In this document: positions 36,445 to 45,479 of the stretch, one piece after another
Layout of the letters: each line of letters starts with the position of its first letter
Position numbering within the stretch: the first letter of the stretch is position 1
DNA from: an uncultured Pelagimonas sp.
GTDB taxonomy: Bacteria; Pseudomonadota; Alphaproteobacteria; Rhodobacterales; Rhodobacteraceae
DNA: 64,000 bases
Direction of reading: 5' to 3'
Assembly (NCBI GenBank): GCA_947497905.1
Contig: CANMIH010000010.1
Location: 111,331-175,330 of the forward strand
The notes under the pieces: generated by a model
The model's input: only the letters and a program-made list of their open reading frames with translations
Database searches by the model: none
What the model was told of the DNA's origin: nothing
Made by a program: the position numbers and the translations under genes

Positions 36445-37674
36445 TTACGTTGCCGTAATGAAATGGGGTTTGAACTGCGAGAGATCTTGCGTGATGCGCG
36501 ACTGATCTTCACGGATGCCTATACCGGCGCAGCTTTCCCCGACAATCCAAGCACCGATGATTGGGCGATATCCGTCGAACTGGGGCAGGGGGTGATAGGC
36601 TTGGATGATTTTCGGGTGTTCAGAATAGTCAGAATTCTGGGAGCTTTCGACAAGATTGCCGTTTTGGACAATCGACACCGACGCCCCTTCGCGTGACAGG
36701 ATGGGTTTGGAGACATACCCGGCCTGAAGGCCTTCCTTTGAACGCTCAAACGCCTCCTGTGCCCGGCTTTTGACCGGGCCACGCCCTGCGAGAGCCTCGC
36801 CAATGTCCTGTTCGAAGAACGCGGGCAGCAGATTGGGGTGGCCTTCGAACATCTGCCAAAGTACGGGAAGCAGGGCTTTGTTGGACAGCAGAGTCTTCCA
36901 GGCCGGCTCTAGAAACAGGCACTGCGAGCCCGCGATATGCTGGGCGTAATCATCCCGAAGCAGGTTTTCCCAAGGGTAGAGCTTAAACAGAATACCCATG
37001 ACGCGGTCTTGATCATCAAGGAATTGACCGTCGGTCGATACGGCGATTTTTTCCAGATCACAGTAATGGGCGCCAAGATCGGCCTCTCGTGCCGCCCAGC
37101 CCATGGCTTCGACTGTGCCATAGTCCTCGGGGTTTCCACCGGCAGCGGTGAAATGCAGATCAGTCCCGCTTTCGAAAACCTCAGAAAACCGCGCGACCAA
37201 AGCTTCGTGAATGCCGTTGAACTGGTCGCTGCCTTCCGGCAAGACACCTGCTGCGATCTGATCTTCAAGCCACTGCCACTGGAACGACGCGCTCTCATAA
37301 AGTGATGTTGGCGTATCGGCATTATATTCCAGCATCTTTGCCGGGCCCGTGCCATCATAGGCAAAGTCAAACCGGCCATAAATTTCAGGCTCACCGCGGT
37401 TCCAGCTGTTGGCAACAAGATCCCAGTGTTCCCTTGGGATCGCAAAGCGCTCCATGAGCTCTTCATTCGCCAGAATATGAGGGACCGCCTCGCGGCACAT
37501 GGCGTGTAATTCGGTGGCGGGGTCCTCAAGATCGGCCTCAATCTGCTCAAGCGAAAATTCGTAGACAGACCCTTCGGACCAGTAGGGCGCGCCATGCATA
37601 TCGGCAAAGGTAAAGCCGACCTCTTCGGCATACTCACGCCAATTGGGCCGCTCCGGCAAAGTGATTTTCTGCAA
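36445..37674 (-). CDS. Glutathionylspermidine synthase family protein, YgiC-like
   Basis: 409 residues of the ATP-grasp glutathionylspermidine synthase C-terminal family. Recognisable are YGRFDFAYDGTGPAKMLEYNADTPTSLYE near residue 100-130 and the conserved FLEPAWKTLLSNKALLPVLW and GYVSKPILSREGASV stretches. It lacks the amidase domain of the bifunctional GspSA enzyme. The actual peptide-amine ligase substrate of YgiC-like proteins is unproven. It is first in a two-gene operon with the YgiB-like lipoprotein. Confidence 0.88.
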   Translation of the reverse strand: MQKITLPERPNWREYAEEVGFTFADMHGAPYWSEGSVYEFSLEQIEADLEDPATELHAMCREAVPHILANEELMERFAIPREHWDLVANSWNRGEPEIYGRFDFAYDGTGPAKMLEYNADTPTSLYESASFQWQWLEDQIAAGVLPEGSDQFNGIHEALVARFSEVFESGTDLHFTAAGGNPEDYGTVEAMGWAAREADLGAHYCDLEKIAVSTDGQFLDDQDRVMGILFKLYPWENLLRDDYAQHIAGSQCLFLEPAWKTLLSNKALLPVLWQMFEGHPNLLPAFFEQDIGEALAGRGPVKSRAQEAFERSKEGLQAGYVSKPILSREGASVSIVQNGNLVESSQNSDYSEHPKIIQAYHPLPQFDGYRPIIGAWIVGESCAGIGIREDQSRITQDLSQFKPHFITAT

Positions 37675-37843
37675 ACTGGCTCTCCATCAGATCTGGGCGA
37701 TTTGTAGGGCGAGAACCAGAGCGAAGCCAGCCGATATTTCCGCGGTTTTGTGCAAAGGTGGGATCATTTGGGCCAACCCATGCAGACCCGAGTAGGTTTG
37801 CCCCGGGCATGACAAAGAATGAGAGGTTGGCCCATTTGCGGGT

Positions 37844-38665
37844 TTAGCAGGCGATTTGTCGTGCTTCGAGCATCGCTACGGTTTGCGGTAGGAGATGCTC
37901 GCGGTCGCGGGGTTCGATGATCAAACGTGGATTGGCTTTGGTCTCAGAAATGGCATTGAAGATGGCGGGCCAGGGCAAAGTTCCTTCTCCGGGGTGCCAG
38001 TGACGATCAGCATAGCCATCGGCATCCTGCAAATGGATGTGTCCTAAGGTGTCACCTGCGGCGGCGATAAAATCTGTGACGGGCGGCGCTTTGTACTGGC
38101 CATTGGCCAGTTGTGCATGACCGGTGTCGATAGAGGTTTTCAGGTAGGGCGAAGCAACTTCCCGCACCAGATCAACGCGCATAAAGGGATCTGCATCATC
38201 GATGTTCTCAAGCATCAAGACACACCCGACGTCTTTGGCCCGTTCTACTACTGGGGCCAGACACTCAAGGCTGGCTTCGAACAAAGACCTGCGCAGCCAT
38301 GAGTAGTTTTGCAGGTTCAACTGATGCCAGAATGTAAACGGGCTGTGGATCACCATATGGGTGGCTCCAAGAGCCTCAGAAATCTCTAACCCCTGGATCA
38401 ATCGCCGGGAAATCAGGGTGCGTAGCTCTGGGTCAGGATTGGATAGGTCAAGCCCGAGAAACGGGCCATGTATGCCAATCTCACCTTCGTAGCCGTCAAG
38501 AAGAGGCGCGTAGGCCGACAAAAGCGCATCGCGTTCGAGTATAAGAGCCTGATAGGTGACAAAATCCTGAATTTCTAATGCGCGGTTGTGGCTGCGCATC
38601 CAGTCCTGAAGATCGGTAAAACTGTCACATTTCAGGGCGGCACCGAGCCGGGGAAGAGAGGGCAT
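37844..38665 (-). CDS. Sugar phosphate isomerase/epimerase-like TIM barrel
   Basis: 273 residues of the xylose isomerase-like TIM barrel superfamily (AP_endonuc_2 type). Metal-site residues are seen in IHSPF, LMLENID, SIDTGHAQL, HIHLQDADG and the final IIEPRD. It ends a transporter operon, ten bases after the second permease, so it probably acts on the imported sugar, polyol or sugar phosphate. The exact reaction is not predictable from sequence. Confidence 0.83.
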   Translation of the reverse strand: MPSLPRLGAALKCDSFTDLQDWMRSHNRALEIQDFVTYQALILERDALLSAYAPLLDGYEGEIGIHGPFLGLDLSNPDPELRTLISRRLIQGLEISEALGATHMVIHSPFTFWHQLNLQNYSWLRRSLFEASLECLAPVVERAKDVGCVLMLENIDDADPFMRVDLVREVASPYLKTSIDTGHAQLANGQYKAPPVTDFIAAAGDTLGHIHLQDADGYADRHWHPGEGTLPWPAIFNAISETKANPRLIIEPRDREHLLPQTVAMLEARQIAC

Positions 38666-38675
38666 CTGAGAGTAC

Positions 38676-39497
38676 CTATTTTATGCCAGCGCGCATGAAG
38701 CTTTGCACAAACTGACGTTGGAAAAGGAGAAAGGCCAAAAGCAATGGCCCGGATGTGATGAGAGTGGCCGCATTAATGACCGACCATTGGATGCCGGAAT
38801 CCGTTGCGGCGAAGATGGATAGCCCCACGGTCAGTGGACGGGTCTCAACCGAGTTGGTGATGATGAGCGGCCACAGGAAGTTGTTCCAATGCGCAGAAAC
38901 CGAGACCAGCCCAAAGGCCAGATAGGTTGGTTTCGCCAAAGGCATATAGACACGCCAGATGCGCCCCATGATGGATGTGCCCTCAATCCGCGCAGCGTCA
39001 TCCAGTTCTTGGGGAATGGTCATAAAGGTTTGGCGAAGAAGAAAAATTCCAAATCCGGACGCCATATAAGGTAGTCCGATGGCAAGAATAGTATCCACCA
39101 GTCCTAAATCGCGCATGGTCTTATAGTTCTCGACCAGCAAGATATCGGGCATGATCATCAGCTGAACTAAGACCAGCGAAAACAAGATACCTTTGCCGCG
39201 GAAGTCCATTCTGGCGAAGGCGTAGGCCGCCAAAGTCCCAAGTGCGATCTGTGCGATCAGGATCATAGTCACGAGGATCGTAGTGTTCAGGAAATAGCGT
39301 GCAAACGGGGCCTGAACCCAGGCGTCTGAGAAGTTTGTCAGGGTAAGCGGGGCCGTCAGGTCAAACCGTGTTTCAAACTCGGCGGGGTGAAACGCCGTCC
39401 AGGTGGCGTAGATCAAGGGCAGCACCCAAAGCAGCGCCAGAGCCCAAGCCGCACAGGTGATCAGGGCCCGGTCCCAGGAAAATGACATCTTGTTCAT
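38676..39497 (-). CDS. Carbohydrate ABC transporter permease, MalG/UgpE type
   Basis: 273-residue inner-membrane subunit of the CUT1 family: N-terminal helix, WTAFHPAEFETRFDL periplasmic start, five further helices and the EAA loop (ELDDAARIEGTSIMGRIWRVYMPLAKP). Its start overlaps the stop of the partner permease by four bases. Confidence 0.93.
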   Translation of the reverse strand: MNKMSFSWDRALITCAAWALALLWVLPLIYATWTAFHPAEFETRFDLTAPLTLTNFSDAWVQAPFARYFLNTTILVTMILIAQIALGTLAAYAFARMDFRGKGILFSLVLVQLMIMPDILLVENYKTMRDLGLVDTILAIGLPYMASGFGIFLLRQTFMTIPQELDDAARIEGTSIMGRIWRVYMPLAKPTYLAFGLVSVSAHWNNFLWPLIITNSVETRPLTVGLSIFAATDSGIQWSVINAATLITSGPLLLAFLLFQRQFVQSFMRAGIK

Positions 39498-40363
39498 TTG
39501 TAATGTACCCGACGATCAAGGAAGAAAAACTGGGCGATGGCCAAGGCACAGAGGATTCCAAGGATCACCACGGTCAGGGTAGCGGCATAGGCGGTGTCCC
39601 AGTATTGGAAGGCAACTTCATAGACATAGAACAGCAGAAGCTTTGAGGCGTTGTTCGGACCCCCTTCGGTCATCACAAAGATATGGTCGATCAGACGCAC
39701 AGAATTGATCACGGCGTTGACTGACACAAACAGTGTGGTTGGCATGATCAGGGGAAGAGTCACGCGACGGAAGAAATACCATCGGCTGGCCCCCTCAAGG
39801 GCCGCCGCTTCGCGCAGAGGCATGGGGATGGTCTGCAACGCAGCGAGATAGAAGATCATGAAGAACCCGGCCTCTTTCCAGGTTGCAACAGCGATCATGG
39901 TGTAAAGCACCGTGTCGGTTTGCCCGACCCAGTTCTGAGCCGGGAGATCGAACAACCCGCGAATTTGATCGATCAGACCAAAACCGGGTGTGTAAAAGAA
40001 CATCCAGATGTTCGCGACGGCAATGAGCGGCAAAACCGTTGGCGTAAAGAAAGCCATGCGCAGTAAGGCGCGGCCGCGCAGCTTTTCATTGACGAAAACC
40101 GCCATCATGAGTGCCAGAATGATCGAGGCCGGGATCGTCACTGCGGCGTAGATCAAATTGTTTTTTAACGCTTTGATGAAAACAGGGTCGGCCAACAGCG
40201 TCGCGTAGTTGTCGGTTCCGATGAACTCAGGAACACGCCGGCCCCGGCCCGTCGAGAAAAAGCTGTTTATGATCGTTTCAATCGCGGGAATATGCGTAAA
40301 CCCGACCAAAATGACCATTGCGGGGGACAGCAAGAGACAGGCGTATATCCAGTCGCGGCGCAT
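39494..40363 (-). CDS. Carbohydrate ABC transporter permease, MalF/UgpA type
   Basis: 289-residue permease with six helices; the EAA coupling loop is PLREAAALEGASRWYFFRRVTLPLIMP. N-terminus LLLSPAMVILVGFTHIPAIETIINSFF is typical of UgpA. It lies 57 bases after the binding-protein gene, separated by a strong hairpin. Confidence 0.93.
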   Translation of the reverse strand: MRRDWIYACLLLSPAMVILVGFTHIPAIETIINSFFSTGRGRRVPEFIGTDNYATLLADPVFIKALKNNLIYAAVTIPASIILALMMAVFVNEKLRGRALLRMAFFTPTVLPLIAVANIWMFFYTPGFGLIDQIRGLFDLPAQNWVGQTDTVLYTMIAVATWKEAGFFMIFYLAALQTIPMPLREAAALEGASRWYFFRRVTLPLIMPTTLFVSVNAVINSVRLIDHIFVMTEGGPNNASKLLLFYVYEVAFQYWDTAYAATLTVVILGILCALAIAQFFFLDRRVHYK

Positions 40364-40388
40364 CGTGTTTCCATTTTCTGAAGGTCGA

Positions 40389-40409
40389 AGGGGGCGAGTG
40401 TCGCCCCCT
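40389..40409 (-). ncRNA. Intercistronic stem-loop after the binding-protein gene
   Basis: Perfect 9-bp stem (AGGGGGCGA at 40389-40397, TCGCCCCCT at 40401-40409) with a three-base loop, 12 bases after the binding-protein stop on the transcribed minus strand. It probably protects the upstream mRNA or attenuates into the permease genes, as at 10165-10192 in the other sugar operon. Confidence 0.65.
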
Positions 40410-40420
40410 CCCGTTTGGGA

Positions 40421-41704
40421 TTAGCGGTAGCTGGACAGAACCGCTTCGGCCTGAGCCTGCGCTTCGGCAAGCGCCTCTTTGGGGGTTTTCTCGCCCGCGA
40501 TGGCTGCGGCCAGAGCGTCGTTCAAGAAGCTGGTGACACGGGCGTTTTCATAGGTCGAAAGCTCGGCCACGGCGTGCTCGAGGTGATCACGGGTGATCAG
40601 TGCCGCAGGGACCTCTTCGACATAGGCTTTCATCGCGTCGGTTTCCCAGGCATCGGCACGCGGTGCAACATAACCCGTGGCGATCGACCATTTGGCCGCC
40701 TGTTCAGGGGCGGTGATCCACTGGACGAAGTCTACGGCTGCATCCTTTTGCTCTTCGCTCGAGTCTTTGAAGAGGTAGAAGTTGCCGCCACCGGTGGGCG
40801 CGCCGAAGCGTTCATCAGCAGGCAGGAAGCCGACACCAAAATCAAACGGAGCGTTTATGCGGATGTTGGTCAGGTTGCCGGTCGACGTCCAGATGATGGC
40901 CGATTCACCTTCAAAGAAGGCTTTGGGGGTGGCGCCCCAATCGATCGAGCCTTCGGCCATGACACCATGCGATTTGGACAGATCCACAAGGAACTGCAGC
41001 GCACGGACAACTTTGGGATCATCAAAGTTCGTTTTGTTGCCATCTGCGTTGGCAAGAATTGCACCAGCCGGTGTCGAAAGACCCTGGAACAACCAGTATG
41101 GGAAGCCCGCGGAGGGAATGCGCAGACCCCACTGAGTGACGTTGCCAGCATCGTCTTTTTCTGTCAGCGCTGTTGCCGCGTTCAGCAGCTCATCCCAGTT
41201 CGCCGGAGCAACATCGGGGTTCAGCCCAGCTTTGGCGAAGGCTTCTTTGTTCCAATACATCACAGGTGTGGAACGCTGAAACGGAATGCCCCATGTGTTG
41301 CCACCGGTCTGCGAGTTCTGCATGAACGCTGGGAAAAACCCATCAATCCATTCGGATTTCTCGGCCTCAGTCAGATAGGTGTCGAACGGCTCGATCAGAT
41401 CTTCATCGATCAGAGTGAACATTTCGGTCGAAAGCAGGACCGACAGCTGAGGCGCGTTGCCGCCCCGTGCGGCAGTGACAGCTTTGGTCGATGCATCGGT
41501 ATAAGAACCCGCGTAGATCGCTTCGATGTTCACATCGGGGTTTGCCGCCGCGTACTCAGAGGTCAGCGCTTCGATAGTATCAGCGGCTGCGCCACCGACG
41601 GCCACTGGAAAGTAGAACTCCAGATCAACGGCAAATGCCGGGACAGAGGTTGCCAACGCCAAAGCCGCGGCCGTTGTTGATGTTTTGAAAAAATTGGTAA
41701 GCAT
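40421..41704 (-). CDS. Carbohydrate ABC transporter extracellular binding protein, UgpB type
   Basis: About 427 residues with a signal peptide (STTAAALALATSVPAFA) and the family 1 extracellular solute-binding fold. Features shared with glycerol-3-phosphate-type UgpB proteins are VDLEFYFPVAVGGAAADTIEAL near the mature start, WGIPFQRSTPVMYWNKEAF and the tail motif with FVQWITAPEQAAKWSIATGYVAPR. ATG 41704 was taken since the signal peptide begins there. Substrate inferred as a glycerol phosphate or related polyol compound, also because of the GlpR-like regulator; not proven. Confidence 0.92.
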   Translation of the reverse strand: MLTNFFKTSTTAAALALATSVPAFAVDLEFYFPVAVGGAAADTIEALTSEYAAANPDVNIEAIYAGSYTDASTKAVTAARGGNAPQLSVLLSTEMFTLIDEDLIEPFDTYLTEAEKSEWIDGFFPAFMQNSQTGGNTWGIPFQRSTPVMYWNKEAFAKAGLNPDVAPANWDELLNAATALTEKDDAGNVTQWGLRIPSAGFPYWLFQGLSTPAGAILANADGNKTNFDDPKVVRALQFLVDLSKSHGVMAEGSIDWGATPKAFFEGESAIIWTSTGNLTNIRINAPFDFGVGFLPADERFGAPTGGGNFYLFKDSSEEQKDAAVDFVQWITAPEQAAKWSIATGYVAPRADAWETDAMKAYVEEVPAALITRDHLEHAVAELSTYENARVTSFLNDALAAAIAGEKTPKEALAEAQAQAEAVLSSYR

Positions 41705-41709
41705 GCTGT

Positions 41710-42807
41710 TCAAGCCTTTGCTAGGTTGAAGACGCAAGGAGCATTCCCTGCTTTTGGGTGTTGGGGGGGGGTCTCCGCGGTAGGCGTCGTGCCAAAGACC
41801 GACAGATCTTTGAGATCGAAACCCAGCGAAACTGATGTGTTGGGGATATATTGGGCCTGCCCGGCGCAGCGTATGCGTAGCGCCGCTTTACCAATGCGAC
41901 AGGTGACAAGCAGATCGGCCCCAAAAAATTCAACCGTTTCAATATGGCCAGAAATCGGCCCGGTTTCTGAGATGTGAATGTCTTCGGGGCGCAACCCCAA
42001 CAGATGGGATCCGGTGCAATAGGGCGCAAATACCGGAAATTCTTGTACGTCCATGGGGTCGAATACGTTCATGGGGGGTGTTCCGATAAATTGCCCGGCA
42101 AAGGGCGTGGCCGGACGCGCATAGAGATCGCGCGGTGCTGCGACCTGTTCGATGTGGCCCTGGTTCATCAACACCACCTGATCTGCCATGGTCATGGCCT
42201 CAGCCTGATCATGGGTCACATAGACCATCGTGAACCCAAGCTTTGCCTGAAGCTCGCGCAGTTCGGTGCGCATATCTTGCCGCAGCTTTGCATCTAGATT
42301 CGAAAGGGGTTCATCCATCAGGCAAATGCTGCGTTGGGCAATGATGGCCCGTCCCAAGGCGACACGTTGTTGTTGGCCGCCGGACAGTTCGCCGGGTTTA
42401 CGGGTCAGCAGGTGAGACAGCTCAAGCAGACCTGCCACCTGGTCTAGCTTTTCGAGACGTTCGGCCTTTGGCGTGCGACGTGTGCGCAGTCCAAAGATGA
42501 TGTTTTCAGCAACGGATAGATGGGGGAAGAGCGCATAGGATTGGAACACCATGGCCAGATCGCGTGCGCTTGGTGGCTGAGAGGTGACCTTGTCCCCATC
42601 AACAAAGACATCCCCTTCCGTTGGCGTTTCGAGGCCGGAAATCAAACGCAGCAGTGTTGATTTTCCACATCCAGACGGCCCCAGAAGTGCAGTGAAAGAT
42701 CCTGCTGGTATCGTCAGGTTGATGTCATGAAGAGCAACGGCATCCTCCCAGGATTTTCGAAGAGATTGAAGGCGGATTGACCGGCCCTTCAACGCGAAAT
42801 CAGGCAT
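41710..42807 (-). CDS. Carbohydrate ABC transporter ATPase, UgpC/MalK type
   Basis: 365 residues: ATPase domain with Walker A GPSGCGKSTLLR, signature LSGGQQQRVALGRA, Walker B ICLMDEPLSNLD and switch histidine VYVTHDQAEAMT, then the MalK-type C-terminal regulatory (TOBE/OB) domain with GLRPEDIHIS. It overlaps the regulator gene by eight bases and ends five bases before the binding-protein start. Confidence 0.94.
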   Translation of the reverse strand: MPDFALKGRSIRLQSLRKSWEDAVALHDINLTIPAGSFTALLGPSGCGKSTLLRLISGLETPTEGDVFVDGDKVTSQPPSARDLAMVFQSYALFPHLSVAENIIFGLRTRRTPKAERLEKLDQVAGLLELSHLLTRKPGELSGGQQQRVALGRAIIAQRSICLMDEPLSNLDAKLRQDMRTELRELQAKLGFTMVYVTHDQAEAMTMADQVVLMNQGHIEQVAAPRDLYARPATPFAGQFIGTPPMNVFDPMDVQEFPVFAPYCTGSHLLGLRPEDIHISETGPISGHIETVEFFGADLLVTCRIGKAALRIRCAGQAQYIPNTSVSLGFDLKDLSVFGTTPTAETPPQHPKAGNAPCVFNLAKA

Positions 42808-43630
42808 GACTGGTGTCCTTTTCCGGAGTGATGAGGGGAGTTTGAGACGCCTTCAGAAGATCGACGATTGGGGTGGGTGGGGTGTCATCGCAAAACACCT
42901 TTGTCGGTGAAGAAATCACTCCGCCTCGGACAAAGGCCCGTCGGCTGAATTTGCTGTGATCCAGAACGAGATAGGATTCATTGCAATTGGCTTGGATTGC
43001 GGCGCGACAAGCCACTTCATCTTCGGTGAAATCCAATAAATTGCCAGATGGGCTGACACCGCCCACTCCAAAGATGCCGTAGTCCACACGGTATTTTGCG
43101 AAAAATTCTTCCACTGCGGGGCCGAGAACATCGCGATCATGAGGCCGAATGGAGCCGCCGGGGATGGTTACCTGCCAATCTGACTGAGCACTGGCCAGCA
43201 TCGCAACATTCAGATTGTTGGTGAAGATGCGCAGGTTTGGTTTGCCAATCAGGGCTTCGATGACGATTTCTGGGGTTGTGCCTATTGAAATGGCTAAAGA
43301 GGACCCGTCTGCCACGTGATCGACGACCAGAGACGCGATGATCTGTTTCTCACGAGGGTTCAGGGCGCTGCGACGGGCGTAGTTCAGGTTGCTTCTGAGC
43401 ACCGGCTTGTCGACACCACCTCGGACACGACGCAGCTCACCCGCTTCGCTAAGTAGATTGACATCACGGCGAATGGTCTGGGTTGAGACCTGATATCGAT
43501 CAGCCATCCTGTCGATGCTCACAAATCCATGTTTGTGAACTTCGTCCAGGATCAAATTTTGGCGTTCCGAATACAAAGCAAAACCGCTCCACTGCATCTG
43601 TGGGCGCAATGAAGTCGGTTTGTGTAACAT
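42800..43630 (-). CDS. DeoR/GlpR family transcriptional regulator
   Basis: 276 residues: helix-turn-helix near residues 25-65 (FVSIDRMADRYQVSTQTIRRDVNLLSEAG) and a DeoR sensor domain (SLAISIGTTPEIVIEAL; GVGGVSPSGNLLDFTEDEVACRAAI; VLDHSKFSRRAFVRGG), closely like GlpR, which responds to glycerol-3-phosphate. It is the first gene of the transporter operon, hence probably autoregulated. The N-terminus has about 20 residues before the usual start; ATG 43597 is an alternative. Confidence 0.92.
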   Translation of the reverse strand: MLHKPTSLRPQMQWSGFALYSERQNLILDEVHKHGFVSIDRMADRYQVSTQTIRRDVNLLSEAGELRRVRGGVDKPVLRSNLNYARRSALNPREKQIIASLVVDHVADGSSLAISIGTTPEIVIEALIGKPNLRIFTNNLNVAMLASAQSDWQVTIPGGSIRPHDRDVLGPAVEEFFAKYRVDYGIFGVGGVSPSGNLLDFTEDEVACRAAIQANCNESYLVLDHSKFSRRAFVRGGVISSPTKVFCDDTPPTPIVDLLKASQTPLITPEKDTSHA

Positions 43631-43650
43631 TCATCTGAAGGACGAATGAC

Positions 43651-43662
43651 GTTCAAATGAAC
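43651..43662. promoter_or_regulatory. Candidate operator upstream of the GlpR-like regulator
   Basis: GTTCAAATGAAC is an interrupted palindrome (GTTC/GAAC arms) 20 bases before the regulator ATG, preceded by CGAATGACGTTC. Similar TTCG/GAAC elements make up GlpR sites in E. coli. Assignment is tentative. Confidence 0.3.
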
Positions 43663-43822
43663 ATTTCACGGTGCTGAAATTCGATGTGATACAAAGGGCA
43701 GATTGAAGGTGAAATGTCGAATGTTGCACGACAGCAGAAGACGTTGTTCAAAAGGCCCAGAGATTTATGTGGGGGCTTTGTGCGCCAAGCACGGGGCTGG
43801 ATATGCCGATTGGGGCGGAGGT

Positions 43823-43856
43823 TGATCCTGCGCTTAAGGGACCTCGCGCAGGATCA
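43823..43856 (-). terminator. Hairpin after the semialdehyde dehydrogenase gene
   Basis: Perfect 11-bp stem (TGATCCTGCGC at 43823-43833, GCGCAGGATCA at 43846-43856) with a 12-base loop, 13 bases beyond the stop on the minus strand. It lies between this gene and the promoter region of the next operon. Confidence 0.65.
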
Positions 43857-43868
43857 TTGAGGTTTGGA

Positions 43869-45386
43869 TTACGACTTGATGTCTTCTGGCAGCAAGTCAG
43901 CTGGCAGGTTCTGATAACACACCGGTCGAACAAAGCGGCGAATGGCGAGCGTGCCAACCGAGGTGGCGCCGAAATTGGTCGATGCCGGGTAGGGACCGCC
44001 GTGAACCATTGTGTCGCTCACTTCAACGCCGGTTGGGAACCCATTTGCGAGCACGCGCCCCGCTTTGCGCTCAAGGATCGGCATAAAGCTGGCCGCCGAT
44101 GCCATATCTTCTGCATCGACATGCAGGGTACAAGTCAACTGCCCTTCCAGATTTCGCGCGATCTCTTGCATTTCCTCCAGGCTGTCTGCGGTGACAATCA
44201 CCCCAAGCGGGCCAAAGACCTCCTCCCCAAGCGAGGCGTTTTCCAGCCAGGTTTTCGCAGAGGTGGCATACAGATTTGGCAGCGCGCTGCGCGGGCCGCT
44301 ATCTGTGGACAGAAGCGTTGTGACGCCCTCGGTCGCCTCGAGGCGGGCCTTGCCACTGCAATAGGCTGTTGCGATGCCATCGGTCAGCATGGTTTGTGAG
44401 GGCGCCTCGGTCAAAGCATCACGTGCCACCTGAGCAAAGGTCTCAGCCTGTTCACCGGCCAGAACAACAGCCACCCCGGGGTTGGTGCAGAATTGGCCCG
44501 CCCCCATGGTCAGAGAACCCGCCCAGCCCTGCGCAATTTCTGTGCCTCGGGCATTCAAAGCGTTTTCAAACAGGAACATCGGGTTGATGGAACCGAGTTC
44601 ACCGAAGAATGGGATAGGTGTGGGGCGTGCTGCACAGAGATCGAAAAGCGCGCGGCCACCACGCAGCGACCCAGTGAAGCCAACGGCTTGGATCAGCGGG
44701 TGCTGGACAAGTGCGGCACCAACCGCATGATCGCCGCCCTGGATCAGGCTGAAGACGCCAGGGTGAATGTCGCAGGATCGGATCGCGGCGTGGATGGCCT
44801 CAGCGATGATTGCTGCGGTTCCGGGGTGTGCCTCATGCCCTTTGACAACGACGGGGCAGCCCGCAGCCAGAGCCGCCGCTGTGTCACCGCCTGCGGTTGA
44901 AAAGGCCAGAGGGAAATTTGAAGCGCCAAAAACGGCAACTGGGCCAAGAGGGCGCTGGATCAGATGCAGATCCGGGCGAGGCAGAGGCGCGCGATCCGGG
45001 AGTGCCTCATCATGCCGGTGGTCAAGGAAATCGTCTTTTAGGATGTGCTCTGCAAACAGGCGGATCTGTCCTGTGGTCCGGCCACGCTCACCTTGAAGGC
45101 GGGCTTCGGGAAGGCCGGTTTCTTGGGTGCCAATTTCGGTGATTTCGGCTCCGCGCGCTTCGATCTCATCAGCGATGCAATGTAAAAAGGCCGCTCGCGT
45201 TTTTCGGCTGAGCTGGCTGTAGCTGAGAAAGGCCGCCTCAGCGGCCTCGGCGGCGCGGTTTACATGAGCAACAGATCCACAAGAAAATTGATGGGCTGGC
45301 CCCGAAGCTGGGGTTGACGAAAACTGGGTTTCAGCAGCGATCCAGTCACCTGCAATCAGGTGTTCGCCTTTGGGGACATATGTCAT
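43869..45386 (-). CDS. 2,5-dioxovalerate (ketoglutarate semialdehyde) dehydrogenase
   Basis: 505-residue aldehyde dehydrogenase of the NADP-type ketoglutarate semialdehyde dehydrogenase subgroup, which makes 2-oxoglutarate at the end of non-phosphorylated pentose, hexarate or hydroxyproline pathways. Seen are GASNFPLAFSTAGGDTAAALAAGCPVVVK, the glutamate in PFFGELGSINP and the catalytic cysteine in GAGQFCTNPG. It begins 93 bases after a GntR regulator on the same strand, so the two are likely one unit. No upstream dehydratase of those pathways is in the window. Confidence 0.9.
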   Translation of the reverse strand: MTYVPKGEHLIAGDWIAAETQFSSTPASGPAHQFSCGSVAHVNRAAEAAEAAFLSYSQLSRKTRAAFLHCIADEIEARGAEITEIGTQETGLPEARLQGERGRTTGQIRLFAEHILKDDFLDHRHDEALPDRAPLPRPDLHLIQRPLGPVAVFGASNFPLAFSTAGGDTAAALAAGCPVVVKGHEAHPGTAAIIAEAIHAAIRSCDIHPGVFSLIQGGDHAVGAALVQHPLIQAVGFTGSLRGGRALFDLCAARPTPIPFFGELGSINPMFLFENALNARGTEIAQGWAGSLTMGAGQFCTNPGVAVVLAGEQAETFAQVARDALTEAPSQTMLTDGIATAYCSGKARLEATEGVTTLLSTDSGPRSALPNLYATSAKTWLENASLGEEVFGPLGVIVTADSLEEMQEIARNLEGQLTCTLHVDAEDMASAASFMPILERKAGRVLANGFPTGVEVSDTMVHGGPYPASTNFGATSVGTLAIRRFVRPVCYQNLPADLLPEDIKS

Positions 45387-45479
45387 TGAGGGTTCCTACA
45401 AATTGACATGTTAGTATTCTAGATTGATTAGATGCGCGAAATTGCCGAGGAGCGCAATACAAAGGCGTCAGAGCCGCCT

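Noticed and set aside
40415..41680. A 421-codon open frame antisense to the UgpB-type gene
   Set aside because: Mirror of a coding gene with signal peptide and family motifs; no independent support.
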